Source: Xanthoparmelia taractica
Lineage: Eukaryota; Ascomycota; Lecanoromycetes; Lecanorales; Parmeliaceae
Assembly: GCA_033085395.1 (NCBI GenBank)
Contig: JANQBS010000143.1
Coordinates: 1 to 64,000, forward strand
Reading direction: 5' to 3'
Length of the DNA: 64,000 nucleotides
Each line of letters begins with the position of its first letter. The first letter of the stretch is position 1. Under the pieces are notes generated by a model. The model had not been told where the DNA came from. It did no database searches and saw nothing but the letters and a program-made list of their open reading frames with translations. Positions 21,454 to 33,638 of this stretch are shown here, in pieces. The position numbers were made by a program, and so were the translations under genes.

Positions 21454-24331
21454 ATGGCCTATCCATCTTCTACCCTTTGCCTAACACTACTCGCTTTCCT
21501 GGTCTTCTACGCTTCTCCCGTGGCAGCTTTTGGCGCTGGAAATATAGGTCAGCAATAGATCCAACATCATGCAGCTCATCTTTGCTGATGCTTTGTTCAG
21601 CTTCAATATCAAAAATCGAAGGGCATAATTGGCGCCAGTGTGTATCTTCCGAGTCCATAGTTCCTCGCTTTGAGACATCCTTTCTCCGGAAATATTGTCC
21701 ATGCCTTAATGTATTGTTTCGCATGGGCAAAGCTGACTACGAATCTGTAATGCAGTGGGGACATTGAGGATATGCTGAAAACAATTGCTTTCATCAAGGG
21801 CCACAAGTGGACGAGTATGATGATCAAACGAGTGTACTTCGGCAACTGGCTTCGAGACTACAGCCAAGCTATGGATGTTGGCTCCCTTAAGGGGGTACAG
21901 GCTGGCACTGTCCGTATCCTCGTCTGGGTCTTATCATTTCTGGTATTTTGCATACCCAAATGAGCAAAGTAGAGAATCCAGCTAACATACATTACTGTCC
22001 TTCGGATATGCTACTGCCGAGTTCGAAGTGACCGAGGAAAGACTGGGCGTCTATAGGCCCGAGGAGCACATTGACAATCCAAAGGACTACGCAGACAATG
22101 TTGATGCCAGGAAGTATGATCCGAGATTACGCCCACCAGTCCAAGCAATTGAACTAGAGATTGACCCGCGGACGGGGATGAAGAATTACATTGCTAATGA
22201 AAACCTCGACATCGCTACGTCAGCCGGATATGTAAGGTTTTCTTTTTCTAGGAGCATACACTTTGGGAGGGTGTACACTAGTGGAGGAAGCGGCACGAAG
22301 GGCAAGGAGGCAGACCTGTGCGAAGCACTGAGATGTCTTGGGTGCGATTCTCCGTCTTTCAAGTCCACTACCGGCGCTCGCTGAATCATTGTCACTAGGC
22401 AAGGACTGCATTGTCTGGAAGACTTCGGTGCTCACACGAATTATACTGAACTCGCTCTGCGTGAAATGGGGTATCATGGCGTCTTCTCACATACTGGATC
22501 CGCGACGGAGATCCATGTACCTGGAGCTCAGCACCCAGTGTTTCCCCTCGTCACGGGGACTTTTGGCGTGGTCGACTTTCTGCATAGCGTGTAAGAGCCT
22601 AGATCCAGAATGTTGACTCATGAGTGCTAACATGCACAAGGCTCGGTGAAGCTACCGACCACTTTGCACAGACGGAAGTAGAGCAGATGGATATTGCTCT
22701 CAAAGATGCGGAAGCTCAATCGAAAACCTCCGGTGATGGTAGTCGTGACTTCAACAGCTCTCAGGGCCTATCAACGATGATGAGTCTGCTATCTCAGGTT
22801 CCAGGAACCGGAGATCTTGCCCGGCAAGCGGCAGATCTCCAAGAAATGTCAGATGTCCAGGAACGAGAGAGTTCGGAGCCTTTCTTTGGAGCTGGCATGG
22901 ATATGAGGTTCGAGGGCCCTCCTGGGTCGCAAGGTGGACCACCAGGACCAAACATTCCTGGCACCAACATTGACCCAATGAAGACTGCTGCTCAAATCTA
23001 TCCGTACGTATTTTCGGCGTCCATATGCCCTCATTTGTATAATATTTGATTTTCGAGAAGTGTCCTGCGACTGTCCACCTTATGCACATTTTTCATGGCT
23101 CACTTTACCCCCTGAAATTAGCAATACTAATTTTACAACTATGAATTAGCATCCTAGAATTCCGGGACAGAGTGGTCAAACTGGTCAACGTTACCATTGA
23201 GAAGATCCCTGGCCTCGAAGCTCTGGTGGAAAAGGTCTCAGAAACATTAACTCTTTTTGTCCTTTCGCTTCTCGCGCCTTACATCCGCCCGATTATCAAT
23301 GCAGTTTCTGCGCAGCTCAAAGCGGGGAGTGGTGGTGTCATTGATGCAAGTGGTAAACATCAATACGAGCCTTGGACAGACCCTCACTGTTCAGACCCAA
23401 CTCACTCTTTGCTATCGAAAGACCATTTCTCCAACATATTAAATGAACCAGCCGGCCAAGTGGCAGCTGCGATCCTGCAATACGTTGCACCTCGCATTAT
23501 TTTTGCTTGGCAAAATCCTGATGTACCGGAGGAGCAGGTCCTGAACGACGTCATCAGAGCCTTCCATCATCCAGCCCTTCGAAGACCCGATTGTGAGCTT
23601 CATCGGAACATGTTCAGCACCGTCGAACGCTGGGTACACTCACGGCCCGATGGAGGATCCAATCTCAACATCTTGCTTGGATCTGAGAGTGTGAAGCATG
23701 GTAGGAACCACACCGTAGACGCCAGTCGGCAGTCACACAGCCATGGCGGGCTTCCGATTCCTAGCAACTTCTTCGGATCTGCCACTCAGAGCAAGGTCCG
23801 GGACGCACCGTAAGTACACATTTCAAAACAAGCCTTTCTTACCAAATGCTTGACTTTCAAGTCTCGCGAGCGATTCTGATCTCTAAGCCCGTCTCATAGT
23901 CTGTATTTGGCCTTGAAGGAGCCATGCTAAATCAGAAATGTTGCAGGTGGGACCAGGTTGGCAGGGCTCGAGGCGTCAATCGCCCATCGCCACGTCCATC
24001 GCCACAGCCTTCACCACGGCCAGAATTCCGTTACTATCCCCAGCAGGATCTACAGTCTCAGCAGCAAAGTTCCTACGGACAGCCAGCTTACCCCCCTGAT
24101 CCACGACAGGAGCCAATGTACGGGCAGCCACCCCAGTGGCAGCCAGATTTTCAAGCTCCACAGGGTGGGCAATATCCTCCTCAAGATGCCTATCCACCCC
24201 AACCACCTGTATATGGGTATGGCCAAGCTCCACCATATGGTTACGATCCAAATGCTCCTCCTCCGCAAGCGTACGGCTACGGGGGTCCGCCTCCTCCTCC
24301 TGGGCCATATTACGGTGGAGGTCCCTACTAG
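21454..24331 (+). CDS. het-c: HET-C heterokaryon incompatibility protein, with a non-canonical splice acceptor
   Basis: The model is join(21454..21547, 21601..21637, 21756..21942, 21998..22341, 22399..22590, 22641..23003, 23150..23809, 23947..24331), 753 residues. The start ATG opens a signal peptide (LCLTLLAFLVFYASPVAAFG). The HET-C domain follows, with SISKIEGHNWRHGDIEDMLK, GHKWTSMMIKRVYFGNWLRD and EDFGAHTNYTELALREMG. The last 120 residues are a Pro/Gly/Tyr/Gln-rich tail (for example PPPQAYGYGGPPPPPG). In Neurospora, HET-C alleles set vegetative compatibility and act at the plasma membrane (family knowledge). Intron 3 has a good donor (GTATTT) and a CTAAC branch, but ends in CTG where CAG is expected (21995-21997). 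The residue order SFL-SFGYATAEFE needs this junction. The next AG that keeps frame is at 22020-22021 and would drop eight residues. Seven introns, including three of 118-146 nt. Confidence 0.88.
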
Positions 24332-24451
24332 CAGTCACGGTTTACTTGCAGTACACATGAGAATGCTCAGATCTGTCCATAGCTTACGCTTGCAATCCAA
24401 GAATGATATCCTCCCAACATGCAAAATATATAGCTTTGCAATGATCCACCA

Positions 24452-25395
24452 TTATAATCTCACCTTTCCCACTTTAGCCTCATCCAACTCAACCCCATCA
24501 CTTATAGCCCCTTCCCCCCCACCCCCACCACCATCCACATCCTCCTCCCCCTCCCGATCCCTATACCCCTCCCTCCTCTGCTCCTCCCCCTCCCCCTCCT
24601 GCTCATCCCCCCCAACCACCTTGCCCTTAAACGTAACCCCCCCCTCCTCGTCCCGCCTCCCAATCACCACATTCCCAGCCACCAACCCCGCAGCCCCTAC
24701 CCACCACAGCCCCGGCAGTCTTTCCCCAAAAACCATCCAGCCGGAGAAAGCGGTCAGGAGGAAGTTTGCAGAGGTGTTTATGATGGAGACGCGGGTTGTG
24801 GAGGAGGCGCGCGTGAGGGCTGAGGTGAAGAGGGCCCACATTAGGGCGTTGAAGGCGAGGTTGAGGGAGAAGAAGAGCTGGCGAGGAAGAAGGGGGAGGG
24901 GGTTAGTGGGTTTTCTTTTCTGCATGAAGGATGAAGGGGGGGGGGAAAGATGAGAGGGGGAGGAGAAGGTTAGTGTAGTGGCATATAGGAAGGTGAAAAC
25001 CATACCGCTCGAATCAACACCTCGATTACTTCATTGGTCGGCGACAGTCCCAACGCAGTACTTATTCCGGCGGCCCAGGACGAAGTCAGTTCGGTCGTCG
25101 TGCTGCAATGATTTACCCTAATTAGCCTTCGCACAATTATTTGTCTGAAGAAACCTCTCCCTCTACAGTAGTATGGGAGAGGGTAGTTGATAGCATACAG
25201 TTTCGCAAAGACGCCATTGAAGGCCGCGCAAGCACCGCTGGCGACGGCGAGCGGTATCCAAGGAATCGTAGTAGATTTCGTGGGCGCGGAGTGAGCGCGG
25301 GGAACGGCTTCTGGCATCAAGGGTTCTGCTTCTGTTTCCATGGTTGCGTGTGTGGAGGGGGATGGGGATGGGTGGAGGGTTCTACGGCGCGCCAT
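24452..25395 (-). CDS. EamA/TMEM42-like multipass membrane protein
   Basis: The model is complement(join(24452..24877, 25006..25102, 25199..25395)), 239 residues, starting at ATG 25395. After a 45-residue N-tail come IPWIPLAVASGACAAFNGVF (TM1), TELTSSWAAGISTALGLSP, then FFSLNLAFNALMWALFTSAL (TM) and VSIINTSANFLLTAFSGWMV with GERLPGLWWVGAAGLVAGNV (the EamA C-half). This is one EamA unit, as in transmembrane protein 42. The introns are 96 and 128 nt. The tail beyond residue 185 is low-complexity (Glu/Gly/Arg), and it is read from a C-rich plus strand, so its true end could differ. Its transport role is unknown. The spacing to het-c is only 120 bp, tail to tail. Confidence 0.82.
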
Positions 25396-25742
25396 GGTCC
25401 TAGAGAGGCCTAGATGTGCAGGGTTGGTTGCGCGCTAGGGACGAATGCGAGCATCTATTGCGAGGAGGGAAGACTGTCGTTTGAGCACGTAGAGAAGTAT
25501 AGGATGTTGAGACATTTGATAGAGTTCTCATCTAGATAGACCTGCAAATGCAGGTATGAGCAGCGGGAAGATGCATTCTACAATTTGGGTATCTCCGGAT
25601 CCGTCCTGCTGTACCAACGCCAACTGAATGCATGCCCTCAGGTCTCCTCCAACGCCATGTAAATGCCAAATCACACGTTCGACCATATAAGCCGATAAGA
25701 AGCTCCTGCATTTTCTGGTAGGACTGCCCGCCGCAACCAAGC

Positions 25743-26198
25743 CTACTGCTCTCCAGGCTTCTTCGAATTGCAGCTCACGATCTTAATTTTCTCCGCCGTG
25801 ACGTTGTTCTGGTTGTCGAGCTTGAAATTGACATCTTTGATGAGGAACGTCCAGACTTCGTCGCAGAAGCGGTAGGTATCCAGATGACCCTTTTGTGACC
25901 TCCTGTCAGCCATAATCTCTGCGCAAACGCAGCAGGCGCTGCTACCTTGAAGTTCATGCGCGCCTTGACCTTGTCTGCCAGCACCTCGGTGATAGACTTG
26001 TCGAAGGTAGCGATGACTTTCATGGCAGTCTGCGGTTCGATGCGACCAGAGTGGACCAGGTCGTCGAGAGTGTCAATGAGTGACATGCCGATGCTGTGTA
26101 GGTACTGCTGTCAGTGTCTTTAGAGTCGGGATTGTTGTTGCCGGACTGTACCTGCTGCCGCGGTAGAGCTCATAGTATGAGTTTGCGGCGCTGGCCAT
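25743..26198 (-). CDS. TOA2: Transcription initiation factor TFIIA small (gamma) subunit
   Basis: The model is complement(join(25743..25889, 25946..26093, 26152..26198)), 113 residues, the usual size for TFIIA-gamma. Residues 1-50 (YYELYRGSSIGMSLIDTLDD, LVHSGRIEPQTAMKVIATFD) form the four-helix-bundle half. Residues 60-113 (MNFKGHLDTYRFCDEVWTFL, then NVTAEKIKIVSCNSK) form the beta-barrel half, which with the large subunit binds TBP at the TATA box. The introns are 58 and 56 nt, each with GTA donors and AG ends. The second has a CTGAC branch. All frames close. The gene is intact and needs no neighbour for its function. Confidence 0.95.
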
Positions 26199-26761
26199 GG
26201 TTTCGGCTTTGTTCAACGACCCTGACTGTAAAGAGAGTGAAGGAGAGTGGAGAGAATGGGAACGTGAGTCACTTGGCGGGATCTGTGTCCGCAGCGAAAT
26301 GTCGGCTACCGTACTCACAATCTTTAAATGTTCGTTTTCTGCCCACCTCGCCCACTAAGCAGTCATTACTGTTAGACAGATCTATTTAGAACGTAAAGAT
26401 GAACGTTGTGAATGCGGTATAAAGTTGACACTGCACCATAGGATGTAGAATTTTGGATAGGTAGCGCTTCTTCCAGTCTGAGGTCAACTGTCATTGAGGC
26501 ACAGATCTATGTCAACATGGCATGGTGAGAGTCTTCAGAGTTGGTTACTTCCTGACCAGCCGAGAGTACTAAGCGAGACGACCCATAGTGATGCCATTGT
26601 ATTTTAGGTAGATGTAGCATCTTGCATTGCCTACGATGTCGTTATGAAGACCAAGGGCACATTCACGCCATCTTAATACTTTATTTAATGCATCTTCTCC
26701 TTGTAAAGTATAGTCAACTATATCCTCTAATCAAGCGTAAACGTCTAAGATCAATATACTC
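26199..26761. promoter_or_regulatory. Shared divergent promoter region of TOA2 and cnxE
   Basis: 563 bp between two divergently read genes, with no gene seen inside. Transcription signals for both must lie here, but no specific factor site was recognised. Confidence 0.5.
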
Positions 26762-29083
26762 ATGGAGAAACCAAGATTGAAGGCCGCAATACTCATTATA
26801 TCAGACACTGCCTTCCAAGATCCATCAACAGACAAAGCCGGAGATACTCTCTCCGAGGTTTTCGCCAACGAAGGCAACAGTCAATGGGTTGTCCACGAAT
26901 CAAAAATAGTTCCTGACGATGTTCTCACGATCCAGAAGGCAGTGAGCTCGTTTTGTGACGGAGAAGACCATGTCAATCTCCTGGTCACAACCGGTGGCAC
27001 TGGCTTCGCAGTCAAAGACAATACGCCCGAAGCCATCAATCCATTGATACACAGACATGCGCCGGGGCTTGTGTAAGTCACCAAGTAAGTTCCAGAAGGA
27101 TAGAGTGTAGCGAAGCTAAAAGTATCAGCCATGGGATGCTGGCAGCGTCTCTGGAGGTCACGCCTTGTAAGTGTTTATTCAAGTCACCAGAGTCTTTTAC
27201 AATCGCGTGAGGAGAATCCCAGATTCCATATAACATCTATATGCACATTATGTGGCTGTTCCCTACGCTTGATAAAGATTCTTGTCTTAAAGGCGAATAT
27301 CTGTATTGACATAGTATTGACATGGGTATTTGCAGTCGCCCTCATGTCAAGGCCTGTTGCAGGGGTTCGGAACAAGACATTAATCATCACCCTTCCGGGG
27401 TCACCAAAAGGGGCCAAAGAAAATCTACAGGCCCTTCTCAAACTACTGCCGCATGCCTGCCTGCAAGCTGCTGGTGGAGATTCGAGGAGTCTTCATGTGG
27501 GCGGCACAAAGAAGCTTGAGGAAGAGGCAGGAGTCAGTAGTAGCAAGAAACCAAAGCACAACCATCACGATCATCATCACAGCCATTCTCACAGTCACAA
27601 TCACAGCCATGGCGATCATGCTATGCCAAAAGCCCACACTCGTCCTGAAGATCGGCCTGTCTCGAATGACCCTCGAGCAGGTCCTAGCAGCCGGTATCGG
27701 GAATCCCCGTATCCGATGCTCTCTGTCGAGGATGCTGTCAAGACAATCATAGGGAAATCTCCTTTGCCAGAGCCGGTAAAAATGCCGGTAAATGGCTCTC
27801 TAGTAGGCCACATCCTCGCGGAAGATGTCCAGGCTAGCGAAGCGGTACCTGCGTATCGAGCAAGCATAGTCGATGGCTACGCCGTCATCGTCTCTAGTGA
27901 TGGACCAAGTATCAATGGTGTGTTTCCTGTATCTGCTGTCTCACATGCCCAACCAGGAGAGATACCGACCCTCCACCATGGGCAAATAGCCAGGATAACA
28001 ACAGGTGCTCCTCTTCCTCCCGGCGCCAACTCTGTGGTCATGGTTGAAGACACTGCCATCAGAAGCATGACCGATGACGGTAGAGAAGAGAAAGAGATCG
28101 AAATACTAACAGATCAAATCAAGCCCGACGAGAACATACGAGAGATTGGCAGTGACATCAGAGCCGGAGAAGTTGTGCTTAGAAAGGGCGAGGAAATCAC
28201 CGCCGTCGGCGGTGAGCTCGGTCTACTCGCTTCGGTAGGGAAGGCAGAAGTCATGGCTTACAAGAAGCCCGTCATCGGCGTGCTCAGTACAGGGGACGAA
28301 ATCGTGCTTCACGACAAGCCAGGTCCTCTGCAGCTTGGAGAGGTGCGAGATTGCAATCGCCCGACACTCATGGCTGCCATAAAAGGCTGGGGCTTCCAAG
28401 TGGTAGATCTTGGTATCGCCAAAGACAAGTGACTCATCCTTGCTAACGCTTTTTGCCTAAATTCTGACAACTTTCCTAGACCAGGCTCTCTTGAAGAGCA
28501 TCTACGAGGCGCCTTCCGCAACGTAGACGTCGTCGTGACCTCGGGTGGAGTCTCCATGGGCGAGCTGGACCTCCTCAAACCCACCATCGAGCGCTCTCTC
28601 GGCGGCACCATACACTTCGGCCTTGTCTCCATGAAGCCCGGGAAACCCACCACTTTCGCCACCGTACCCGTTAAAGACAACTCCGGCACCCCCACCACCA
28701 AACTCATATTCAGCTTGCCCGGCAACCCTGCATCTGCGCTCGTGACATCCCACCTGTTCGTGCTGCCGTCGCTGCATTTCTCGAGCGGGAAAGCGGCGCC
28801 GTATGGGCTGCCGAGGGTGAAGGTGGTATTGGACGAAGAGATCAAGTGCGATGCTAAACGTTCAGAGTACCATAGAGTCGTGTTGACGGCCCGAAGCGAT
28901 GGACTGTTACATGCGGCCAGCACGGGCGGACAGCGCAGCTCAAAAGTCACGAGTCTGAGACGAGCGAATGGGCTTTTGTGTTTGCCTGCAAAAGACGTGG
29001 CGATTGGCAAGGGGGAGATGGTGGACGCTTTGGCGATGGGTGCACTGGGGGGCTTGCGAGATGTTCCGGTGGAGGAGATTTGA
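26762..29083 (+). CDS. cnxE: Molybdenum cofactor synthase CnxE/gephyrin type (MogA-MoeA fusion)
   Basis: The model is join(26762..27072, 27129..27166, 27336..28428, 28480..29083), 681 residues. Residues 1-170 form the MogA-like domain (LLVTTGGTGFAVKDNTPEA, LITLPGSPKGAKENL), which adenylates molybdopterin. Residues 240-681 form the MoeA-like domain, which inserts molybdate (YRASIVDGYAV, ITTGAPLPPGANSVVMVEDT, GVLSTGDEIV, VVTSGGVSMGELD, FSLPGNPASALV). The linker at about residues 193-215 is a histidine/serine run (HHDHHHSHSHSHNHSHGDH). The introns are 56, 169 and 51 nt, and the second exon is only 38 nt. All catalytic motifs are present. The product serves nitrate reductase and other molybdoenzymes. 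It is homologous to Aspergillus CnxE and Neurospora NIT-9 (family knowledge). Confidence 0.94.
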
Positions 29084-29971
29084 AACGACTGAATAAACGG
29101 GAAATCAGAGTCCTTTTTGGCTATTTTTTCATCACTGCGTGATGGCTCTCATATTCATCCTATCAGAACCCTACCTGGATGCAACTCTTCTTCTTTGATC
29201 TTGGATCACCTTAGAGGTCATGCCCATCGTACCTTTCCACCCAATGCTCATCTACTATGCGTACTTTTTTGCTGTCTCATAGGCTCAGCCTTCTTTCTCG
29301 AGGATTGTCATATCGGCATCATGCTTTCGTCGTTTTATGAGGTCCTAGATTATCAAAAGTCTGCTGACGTTTGTCTATCTGCAATGGATGGGACTCCGAA
29401 CCCAACGGTCAATGCATACATGGCTGTCCTGATAGAAAAGTGTCAGGAGCAAAGCATTGGAAAATTAGTGCCACTGTCGTATTGATAAACGGCGTGATGT
29501 GGCTCAAGGACGTTCATATTGTTAGACCTCAAGTAGGCGAGGTGTATTTTAAATCATGAATTGCATTAGGAATGGAGCAAGCTGTCTCAAGCTTCCTATC
29601 TATGCAAAAGTCGACCGTGAGCTGATAAGATGGCAACGCCTCTGCAGACGCAAGGGGTATCTATTTCACACAGATCAGACAGCCTTCAAACCCCCGCCCC
29701 CTGGAAAAAAAAAGGCAGCACCTGGAAACGCCGTTGCTACTATTAACACCTGCAAAGAAAGAGTCATCATGACGCCGGGTATGCAGTGCCTTCATGAGTA
29801 ATTTTTCAAAGAAAGAAAGCCGCCCTGTAAGAATTGAAACAAATGGTCGTAAATAGCATTGCAAGATTGAGGCCTTAGGAAGCCCATTGATGCCTGTGAA
29901 TGCCCCACGAATGACTGGCGTCGTGTTCCTGTCTATTACAACAGTAGATAGGCGCATCTTCATTAGTGATC
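29084..29971. other. Spacer with no gene seen
   Basis: Lies between the tail-to-tail cnxE and RBR ligase genes. Small frames at 29117-29801 have no family resemblance. Holds both 3' ends. Confidence 0.5.
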
Positions 29972-32806
29972 CTAAAGGTAGGCCTGATCGTTGGCGCCAG
30001 CAACCCAGGGATTCAAAGCTTCAGGAAAGATAGGATTTCTTCTTCTCGGCGTTCGTGGGAATTCGCCTGGCATTCGTGGTGGCGGGTCAGGGTCAAATGA
30101 ATCGGCGTCGTATCGACGCCACTCTGCGACGTGTTCTGCCGTACGTTCTGCGTTGAGTTCTGCAGTACGTCGACGGAAGTCATTGATCTCTCGTCTCTGC
30201 GTTGGCGGATCGAAGTTCCTCGCCCCACCAAGACCATGTGATCGCTCTTCGACAGGCCGATGAACCCCGTTGGGCTGTCGTCTAGCTCGTGCATCATCTT
30301 GAATGCTTACATTTTGCGCCCTCGCATTGTTCCCAGGAGCTTGGTCATTGTGCGTTGGTCTTAAAACGTCCGTTGCCAAGGGTCCGTACTGCAACGGCGG
30401 AGGTATAGATTCATTCATAGCGGCCATGCGAGCTCTGTGAGTCTGTGCAATTTGGTCTAGTCCGGCAGCCCGGCGAGCCTGCTCGAGACGTCTCCGTAAG
30501 TTTCCTCCTAAGGCTTCCTGCTCAGCCAGAGCAGCCCGCTGTTGATCCAGAGCAGCCCGCTGTTGAGCCAGATGAACAGCCTGCTGTTGTTGATGCAATA
30601 AAGCTTCCCTCTGATACTGTAGTTGCTGTTGCTGTTGTTGATGTGCGGTCCTCATTTGCTCCCTGGCTTGACGCCCCTGCTCTCGTGCCTGCTGCACAGC
30701 ATAAGGAGCGATTCCTCCGAATTCATCTAGTATGTTACCAACGCCCTCGAACATAGCATCGAGCGCCGCACCCGGCTCTCTGTTGTAAAGTGCGGCCATA
30801 GCGGCTTCCCTTATTCCGTGCCCGTGGTGGCGGTGATGACGGTTGATATGAGCGGGGATATCCACATGATGGCGGTGATCCCCAGGGTGTCGATTGCTTG
30901 AGGACTGTATCCCTTTCGCAAATTTGATCTTGAGGTCTTCTTCCGACAAATCCGGATGTTCTGCGCGGACTTTTGCCATCGCTTCTTTCTCGGCCTTGTC
31001 GACCTGCTGGTCCTTCCTCTTGTGAGACTCGTCGTAGAGCGGACATTTACCCGCTTTATCGTCTGTGTTGAGCCCTGGAGGAGCGCGTCCCTGACCATCA
31101 AAGTGGTTGTACATCTGCTTTGAGATGTCTTTTCCACAGTAATCGCAGAGCACGGCATAGCATTTGGTGCAGATGACCTTATTGCAACCGTCTTCTTTGA
31201 GGATCCGTACCTTGCATTTCCCACACGTTCTGATCAATGCTTCGGTCCTAGCCTCTTCAATAACACGGCGCTCACTGATGCCGTTTTCCTTTTTGAACTC
31301 ATCACAGGATAGTGGTATATGTGATTTGGCTTTGCACAGACGGCAGGACACCTGTAGTAACAAGATATAGCATTAACGACAGATCGTAAGATCAATTTGG
31401 AAAAGGGAAAGTACCTCTTCACATTCCGGATTGTGACACCGAAACTCCTTATCTTCTTCAATTGGAGGGCAGATAGCCGCAAAATCGCAGAACGGACAGG
31501 TACAGAGGTTCTGTAAGTCAGCCAGTCGAATCTCGTCCTGTTGCTGTAGACGCTCTACTTTCTCAATAGTCTTAGCATCGAGGAACCGTTCCCTCTCTTG
31601 TCGACTGAAAGTGGCCGTACATCCGCTACCATCCATGCATCTTAGTCCATGGCGTGAGTTCCCAATGTCAGTATTGGCGTTCTGTTGAGCGCAATCCAAG
31701 CAGAAGAAGTGAGGCTCATCCCCGTTGCAGTGGGTGATCTTAAGAATAGTGACCGTGTCGAAGCAGCATGCACAATCCATAACTTCCCCTCTTGCGCGAT
31801 GCTCTTGTTCTTGTGCATCCTGGGCCTTCTGAATCTCTCTGGTGGCATTCAATTTATCTGCAAGGGTCAGTCACTTTAGGGTTTTACTTGTAGAGAGTAT
31901 GGCTAGGGGCATTATACCTTCTTCTCTATTTCTCCGCTGCTGCGCCGAGTCAATCTCCCTCTTCAACTCCTCAAACTCATAACCCTCTTCCCGTAATTCG
32001 ATCATCATTGCAGCTGAACTCCTCCCTGTGGTTACACGGCGAGCCCTCAACGGGGCGAATGGCGGGTTTATGGCTGTACGAATCGCCCGTTGTGCTTCCA
32101 GAACAGCAAAGAACGCACCGTAGTAGTGGCCGTGTTCCTTGAACTTCTCGTTGATGAATTTTGAGGGAACGTAATCGAACGCTTCATGTAGGGCAACCTT
32201 TCTGCATGACAAACTGTTAGCAGTGGAAGCAGGCAGCGAAAAGCGCACTATCAAGGCTTCAATACGCCTTCCTGCACCGAGCAGGAACGCGGCTAACCCA
32301 GCCAGCTAAATCATTCGAGCGAGGGATACCCACGCAACTTTGCTGTATTCCAGGGCATTGTCCCTCAAATCCGCGTATTTCCAACGGGCTGCTTCCTCTT
32401 CATCACTATTCTTATCACTCCTTTTTCGCTTCAACTCCTTGATTCTGTCTTTTTCTTTAGGGTATTTACCCCCATCTAGGACCTTTTCGATGAGAACTTG
32501 CGCTGCTGTTTGGGCAAAAGGACTATCCTGGAGATTCAGATTGTTGTAGAGTGACTGGACATGTTCCCGGGAAATGTCAGGAAATACCTCGAGTAGTCCG
32601 GCAAGGCAGGTTTCATATGGAGAGGTCACCGTGCGAGTTCCACTGGAGTGTGCGGCCGGAGTCAGGCTAGGCACGGGAGATATATGAACACCAGAAACAT
32701 CCTCATTTAGATAACTATCGAAGAACGAGTTATCACTATCCTCTTGACCGTCAGTCTCCTCTTCAGACAGCAGGTCGATCACATCTCGCGGAGGGTGACG
32801 ATCCAT
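29972..32806 (-). CDS. RBR-type E3 ubiquitin ligase, RNF216/TRIAD3-like
   Basis: The model is complement(join(29972..31351, 31415..31857, 31918..32201, 32334..32806)), 859 residues. The N-part has an acidic SEEETDGQEDSDNSFFD stretch and a CUE-like helix pair (LLEVFPDISREHVQSLYNN). RING1 starts near residue 281 (CACCFDTV, FFCLDC, CMDGSGC). The IBR lies at about 365-420 (CTCPFCDFAAIC, CHNPEC, CRLCKAKSHIPLSC). RING2 lies at about 443-485 (CGKCKVRILKEDGCNKVICT, KCYAVLCDYC). The Cys in EDGCNK (about 456) is the expected ubiquitin-thioester residue. The C-terminal 350 residues are His-rich (HRHHVD, NRHHRHHGHG), then a Gln-rich coiled coil, then basic and disordered. Introns are 132, 60 and 63 nt. 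The exon 1/2 junction gives SKVA-KVALHEAF and is the least certain. Ubiquitin transfer is inferred from the family. Substrates are unknown. Confidence 0.88.
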
Positions 32807-33638
32807 CCTGTTATGCCAGGCGGCTATGGGCCAGTAGTAGTCACAGCAAGGGCAAGAAAGCCGAAATGATGGTCGTAGGGCGAAGATCGAAGGAAGGTTA
32901 CCGAGCAGTAGTACAGAACCAGGCTATGGAAAGATCATAATAATGTTATTAGGGTGTTATGATATTGTAAGAGTTTGATTGGGAGGCAGGATGTTGAGGA
33001 TCCAAATGCATCGGGGCAAGCTAATATTGAGCTTCAACACATGAACCAAGGTGAAACAGAGCATCGGTAAAGGTTGATAGCCATTCACAGTGTTGCATTG
33101 AGCGAATGGGCAGCAACAGTTGCTGGCGGAGTAATCTCAGATACCAGCATCCGAGTGGGTGAATGTTGCACAACGAATGAAGATAGGAAAGAAAGCAAGC
33201 TTTCGGAAGCGCTTCAAGCTCTTCGGTCGAGCGTCAAGTCAAACGAAGGCTTTCCCCAGATATATTGTCATTGAGCTTACAGCGAACTGGGCAGCTTGAA
33301 TAGGAATATGTTCGCTCCCATGTTCTGTTCTGTTGCCGCACCACAATAAGTGATCGAAAATGATGAAGGCTCGGACAAGGAAAACCCATCTTGGCACGCC
33401 TAGTTTCCCCGCAACACGCTATCGGCTACGCCCGAGTAGATCGTTGCAGCTGCCAATTAGGGCAACCATCATTGGCTGCCGCTTTCCTGCGGCTTTAAAC
33501 GGCAATTTCATCAGACATCACATTCCATTCTTTACCCTCAAATAAGCCCTAGCAGCCGGTGCTACTTAAGAATGAGCGCCCCAGACCTAGTCATGATCCT
33601 AACAGTCCTCTCCTTTTCTGCCCTACACTCTCCCGAAG
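32807..33638. promoter_or_regulatory. Divergent promoter region between the RBR ligase and acetyltransferase genes
   Basis: 830 bp with no recognisable gene. Two small plus-strand frames (33074-33274, 33360-33545) look accidental. No specific regulatory motif was identified. Confidence 0.45.

Noticed and set aside
23958..24953. 331-codon plus-strand open frame
   Set aside because: It overlaps the last HET-C exon in another frame and the EamA gene antisense. Its sequence is Pro/Ser low complexity.
33074..33545. Two small plus-strand frames upstream of the acetyltransferase
   Set aside because: Short, without ATG context or family resemblance, and within a divergent promoter.
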